From NCBI GenBank assembly GCA_002393165.1, contig DGIF01000037.1, forward strand, positions 1 through 5,169: 5,169 bases of DNA, written 5' to 3'. The notes below the pieces were generated by a model, which saw only the letters and a list, made by a program, of their open reading frames with translations, had not been told where the DNA came from and searched no databases. The position numbers and the translations under genes are program-made. Source of the stretch: Candidatus Saccharibacteria bacterium UBA3829 (GTDB lineage: Bacteria > Patescibacteriota > Saccharimonadia > Saccharimonadales > Saccharimonadaceae). Shown one piece after another: positions 4,974 to 5,169 of the stretch. Each line of letters begins with the position of its first letter. Position 1 is the stretch's first letter.

Positions 4974-5169
4974 ACTAGGCGATGGTTTGCGGGTTACCGA
5001 GATGAAGCAGGGGGTGAAGAACCCGGACCGCGTGAACGTGTTTGTGGATGGAAAATATGCGTTTTCCTTGGATGTAGCGCAGGTGGTAGAATTTGGAGTG
5101 AAGGTGGGGCTGGAGCTATCGGAGGAACGCCTAGCGGAACTGAAGCGAGCCAGTGAATTTGGTAAATTA
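4960..5169 (+). CDS. recX: Partial CDS (5' end): RecA regulator RecX
   Basis: RecX binds RecA filaments and limits or modulates their extension and activity. Only the first 70 codons are in the window; the frame is open to the right edge. The visible part carries the N-terminal RecX signature: VTEMKQGVKNPDRVNVFV (12-29), then DGKYAFSLD (30-38), and further on VKVGLELSEERLAELKRASE. The ATG at 4960 lies inside the Nudix gene (overlap of 14 nt, +1 frame relative to it) and has only a weak GAAGA upstream, so translation is probably coupled. A later ATG at 5002 would cut into the conserved VTEMK segment and is less likely. Location two genes after recA agrees with the common recA-recX linkage. Confidence 0.92.
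   Translation, partial: MEICKLGDGLRVTEMKQGVKNPDRVNVFVDGKYAFSLDVAQVVEFGVKVGLELSEERLAELKRASEFGKL

Overview
The window looks like a chromosomal segment from a small-genome bacterium of the Candidate Phyla Radiation, most likely Candidatus Saccharibacteria (TM7) or a close relative. This is an inference. It rests on compact gene packing, the neighbourhood of murB-folD beside recA-Nudix-recX, and a Gly/Ala/Ser-rich protein resembling the C-terminal part of the large secretion-type membrane proteins of these genomes. MurB ends in TGA, so no use of TGA as a sense codon is needed; this argues against the Gracilibacteria/Absconditabacteria recoding.

Layout. (1) Positions 2-1069, plus strand: the 3' end of a long gene that enters from the left. 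It is a low-complexity, partly helical protein with no certain family. (2) Positions 1118-3024, minus strand: a two-gene operon. murB (UDP-N-acetylenolpyruvoylglucosamine reductase, peptidoglycan precursor synthesis) is followed by folD (methylene-tetrahydrofolate dehydrogenase/cyclohydrolase), and the two share an ATGA stop/start overlap. The murB promoter is a perfect extended -10 box six bases from the ATG, so the operon is probably transcribed without a 5' leader. (3) Positions 3025-3361: a 337-base divergent spacer. It holds a leftward intrinsic terminator, a strong inverted repeat with promoter-like boxes on both strands, and the recA promoter and ribosome binding site. (4) Positions 3362-5169, plus strand: recA, a Nudix hydrolase gene, and the first 70 codons of recX, spaced 19 nt and then overlapping by 14 nt. 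This is a DNA-repair operon in which RecX would modulate RecA and the Nudix enzyme may remove damaged or signalling nucleotides.

The most unusual feature is inside murB. A GC-rich (about 71% by hand count over its core) imperfect palindrome of about 115 bp, positions 2672-2786, is inserted in frame and adds about 39 residues to an otherwise complete and canonical MurB. It behaves like the palindromic elements described in Rickettsia genes. It is open in one frame on each strand, and both strands encode nearly the same end motifs (TFSE...R at the start, RSEKVF or RSSEKVF at the end), so it could enter genes in either orientation without breaking them. This may be an undescribed family of protein-coding palindromic repeats in this lineage.
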